A DNA stretch of 6,610 nucleotides from Candidatus Parvarchaeota archaeon (GTDB lineage Archaea; Nanobdellota; Nanobdellia; Parvarchaeales; Parvarchaeaceae): assembly GCA_030044235.1 (NCBI GenBank), contig JASHWD010000094.1, forward strand, positions 1 through 6,610, given 5' to 3'. Positions 4,264 through 6,610 of this stretch are shown here, piece by piece; positions within the stretch are counted from its first letter, which is position 1, and each line of letters begins with the position of its first letter. The translations under genes and the position numbers were made by a program. The notes under the pieces were generated by a model. It was not told the DNA's origin, ran no database searches, and saw only the letters and a program-made list of their open reading frames with translations.

Positions 4264-6561
4264 ATGAAAGCGTATAATTGCAAATCAAAAGGACAGGTTT
4301 CTTTGGAGTATCTTATAATTATAGGCATAGGACTTTTAATTCTTTCAGGTTTTCTTGCTTATACGTTCTATTATTCTACGGCTTACAATTCTGCGGAGAA
4401 TGGACAGGCTTTGTCGCTTATGGTTAATAGTATTAGCGGAGCGGTAAATTATATCGGTTCTCAACAGACCGGCTCCACCACAACGTTTACATTCGATTCA
4501 CCCGGTCTGAACATTTTAGATTCGTATACCTGCAACAATTATCTAATTTTAGCCTCAAATGGCTTTGAAGCTGCGGCTACTTTGAATTTACCGGTTATAG
4601 GAGAACTTCCAGTAAACACAGGACAACTTTCAGGTCAAGTAGCACTATTAGATGTAAGTGGACACCAGGTTGCTAAAGTAAGCTTTGATTTGCCTGTATC
4701 TTTTATCAACGTTTCTTATTCCTTTAATTCTTCTAATTTTTTGTTATATAATCTCAATTTTTTGTCACAAACAGGATTGGATGTTAACAACATAAACTTC
4801 AACATAAGTGTTTATACCCTAGACAACGTTTTGATTGCCTCTCAAAATGAGACAGCAGTCACAGGAAATTTTAGTAGCGCAATAAATTTAACAAGAACAT
4901 ATCCAGAAGTCAAAATAATTGTTACCGTCCCTTCTTTAAGCATAGCAAGTTCGGAATGTTTTATTCCTGGCAAACAACTTCAAATAACACTACTAAATCC
5001 GGAATCAATTGGTACATCGATCCCTTTTCAACAAATGCTGCAAATTAATTCTTCGAGTTATGCTCAATACGAAGCGCAAAATCTACAAGATATTCAATTT
5101 TCTTATCTGAATAGCACAATAATCCCATCTTGGTTAGAAAGCGGGGATCTGGCCACTTTTAATGGTGAGAGTTCTTTTGCAAACATGGGTCAATCTCTAT
5201 TATTAAAGCCTGCAAATTCTGTAACATTTAGTTCGTGGATAGATCCAAAAAATTTGCCTCTGAGTGGAAACATATCCTACCTTTTTAGCGATTCTTTTGA
5301 GAACGGCTCTCGCGGCATAATAGGTTATCTTAATGGTAGCACTTTGTGTTTAACCATAGCCTTTAACTCTTCAGCAAAGGAAAATGCTTGTGCAAACAAT
5401 ATTAACATAACTACGTATAATTGGACAAACTACGTCTGGACATACTCCGCAGCTACCGGAAACTTAATACTTTACATTGATGGCAATGAATTAAACACAA
5501 CTACGTCTAGGGACGGCGAATTAATACGTTACCCATCAAATTCTAATTTATTGCTAGGGGCTATGAATACAAGTTCGGATAATACCCTATTCAATGGTAC
5601 TATGTCAAACGTTCAGATGTACTCAACTTTATTTTCACGAGAGCAGGTCCTTCAGCTTTATGAGGAAGGATTGGCCGGCACACCAATCGCAGGCACAGAC
5701 GTTCTTGGATGGTGGTCTCTAGCCGGAAATCTTAATGATCTTAGTGGAAACGGTGATGGCGGAATCAATAACAATATATTATTTTTAGGTATAGGCTCAG
5801 CAAGTTCTGATACAGTGTATTGGTTAAAATTGGATGATGGAATAAAAGCGAACTCTGAACTAATTATTGATATGAATATATACCCCGCCTCTTATAACAT
5901 GCTTAATAATAGAACAACTGGCGAAGCGCCGCAAATATCAGAAAAATATGGATCATATGATGATGGAGCGGATGTATTTGACGGTTATTGGAACTTTTTA
6001 GGATCATCAGTGTCGTCATCCCTTTCTCAGATAAATCCACCTGGCAGTAGCATAACAGTTGGAAATAACGAAATACAGATAAATACTACAACTGCGGACT
6101 ATGCAGGATTAATATCAAACGCCACGTTCCCAACGCCATTCATATTAGAAGCAGACGTTTTAAAGTTGAGCGGTGCAGCTGCAGGCATCTCTCAACAAAC
6201 CATTAGTAACCCATATGGTACTAACTTTGATGGCTATGTCTTTAGTAAATATTATTATCCTTTATCCGGTGGCACATTAGAAGGCGGATTAACCGGTGTG
6301 CTCACTTCTACTTCTTTTAATTTTACAACAGGCTTAATGGGTCTTGCACTTATTAATGCGTCTTCAGAATTGATTTATAGAAATGATACGATTACCTCCT
6401 TTAGAAATGAGATAAGTCCCACTTTCTTATCGTCAGAATATATAGGATTTGGAATATATTCCAGTAGTCCAAGCACTTCTCTTACACTTAGATGGGTACG
6501 CGTGGTTTCTTATCCACCTAATGGCATAATGCCGTTAGCGATAATCGGCAATCTCGTTTAA
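4264..6561 (+). CDS. Class III signal peptide surface protein with LamG and DUF2341-like domains
   Basis: A 765-residue exported protein, role unknown, probably an adhesin or pilus-like surface component. The N-terminus MKAYNCKSKGQVSLEYLI is an archaeal class III (pilin-type) signal: prepilin peptidase should cut after Gly10 to leave Gln11, with Glu15 at +5, followed by a hydrophobic helix (about 16-37). Residues 38-250 look all-beta and are unrecognised. Residues 252-293 (IPFQQMLQINSS to IIPSWLES) and 515-580 (DTVYWLKL, TGEAPQISEKYGSYDDGADVF, YWNF) look like two parts of a DUF2341-like domain. Between them, about 296-505, is a LamG/concanavalin-like jellyroll (TFSSWIDP, LILYIDGNEL, NVQMYSTLFSREQVLQLYEEG, GWWSLAGNLNDLSGNG). 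Residues 580-760 form a second jellyroll-like region ending RWVRVVSYPPNGIMP. I count 23 N-x-S/T sequons and four cysteines in the mature part (90, 232, 362, 376). There is no C-terminal anchor, so the N-terminal helix would hold it. It begins 10 bases after the kinase stop with no clear ribosome site. Confidence 0.88.
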   Translation: MKAYNCKSKGQVSLEYLIIIGIGLLILSGFLAYTFYYSTAYNSAENGQALSLMVNSISGAVNYIGSQQTGSTTTFTFDSPGLNILDSYTCNNYLILASNGFEAAATLNLPVIGELPVNTGQLSGQVALLDVSGHQVAKVSFDLPVSFINVSYSFNSSNFLLYNLNFLSQTGLDVNNINFNISVYTLDNVLIASQNETAVTGNFSSAINLTRTYPEVKIIVTVPSLSIASSECFIPGKQLQITLLNPESIGTSIPFQQMLQINSSSYAQYEAQNLQDIQFSYLNSTIIPSWLESGDLATFNGESSFANMGQSLLLKPANSVTFSSWIDPKNLPLSGNISYLFSDSFENGSRGIIGYLNGSTLCLTIAFNSSAKENACANNINITTYNWTNYVWTYSAATGNLILYIDGNELNTTTSRDGELIRYPSNSNLLLGAMNTSSDNTLFNGTMSNVQMYSTLFSREQVLQLYEEGLAGTPIAGTDVLGWWSLAGNLNDLSGNGDGGINNNILFLGIGSASSDTVYWLKLDDGIKANSELIIDMNIYPASYNMLNNRTTGEAPQISEKYGSYDDGADVFDGYWNFLGSSVSSSLSQINPPGSSITVGNNEIQINTTTADYAGLISNATFPTPFILEADVLKLSGAAAGISQQTISNPYGTNFDGYVFSKYYYPLSGGTLEGGLTGVLTSTSFNFTTGLMGLALINASSELIYRNDTITSFRNEISPTFLSSEYIGFGIYSSSPSTSLTLRWVRVVSYPPNGIMPLAIIGNLV

Positions 6562-6564
6562 TAA
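6557..6564 (+). promoter_or_regulatory. Possible TATA box before the last start codon
   Basis: TTTAATAA overlaps the stop codon of the surface-protein gene and is centred about 26 bases before the ATG at 6587. The spacing equals that of the other leaderless-type promoters here. The evidence is weak because the downstream gene is seen for only eight codons. Confidence 0.25.
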
Positions 6565-6586
6565 GTTCAAAGTTAATTATACACTT

Positions 6587-6610
6587 ATGGACAATAAAAA
6601 AGTCAAAATA
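6587..6610 (+). CDS. Possible start of a further gene, cut by the window end
   Basis: ATG followed by an open frame giving MDNKKVKI up to the last base. It begins 25 bases after the preceding stop on the same strand, with a TATA-like box at leaderless distance. Eight codons are too few to identify a product or to prove that this is a gene. Confidence 0.3.

Noticed and set aside
1..6610. Mobile elements, CRISPR arrays, tRNA/rRNA genes, defence systems
   Set aside because: No transposase or integrase motif, no regularly spaced repeats, and gaps between genes are all under about 90 bases with no cloverleaf-like sequence; the genes read as ordinary chromosomal functions plus one surface protein.

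Overview
The window carries six certain genes, all on the + strand, plus the first codons of a possible seventh. It looks like a low-GC archaeal chromosome. The evidence is the small subunit of the archaeal replicative polymerase PolD, an archaeal translation factor aIF1, a pyruvoyl-dependent arginine decarboxylase, a class III (archaeal pilin-type) signal peptide, and AT-rich boxes placed about 26 bases before start codons, as expected for leaderless archaeal transcripts. PolD argues against Crenarchaeota. The surface protein, with its DUF2341-like and LamG modules, resembles proteins I associate with small-genome DPANN archaea (Micrarchaeota/Parvarchaeota type); that placement is inference. 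Ile codons are mostly ATA.

Layout: (1) positions 1-569, the C-terminal part of an M20-family metallopeptidase/deacylase, cut by the window edge; (2) 601-1128, pyruvoyl arginine decarboxylase (agmatine synthesis); (3) 1215-1520, aIF1; (4) 1581-3017, PolD small subunit DP1; (5) 3034-3666 and 3663-4253, two different thymidylate-kinase-family proteins in tandem, overlapping by ATGA; (6) 4264-6561, a 765-residue secreted or anchored surface protein; (7) 6587 onward, possibly the start of another gene. No intergenic gap exceeds about 90 bases, and I see no RNA gene, CRISPR array, insertion sequence or integrase.

Genes 4 to 6 are packed closely enough (gaps of 16, -4 and 10 bases) to be one transcript, giving a DNA-precursor/replication group (dNDP synthesis plus PolD exonuclease subunit) with a surface protein attached. 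The first three genes appear to be separate housekeeping units; the second and third each have a plausible promoter.

The two points most worth a second look are the kinase pair and the surface protein. In the kinases, one copy keeps a normal P-loop but has lost expected substrate arginines, while the other keeps the substrate motifs but has Leu in place of the P-loop Lys. In the surface protein, a LamG-type jellyroll seems to be inserted inside a DUF2341-like domain.
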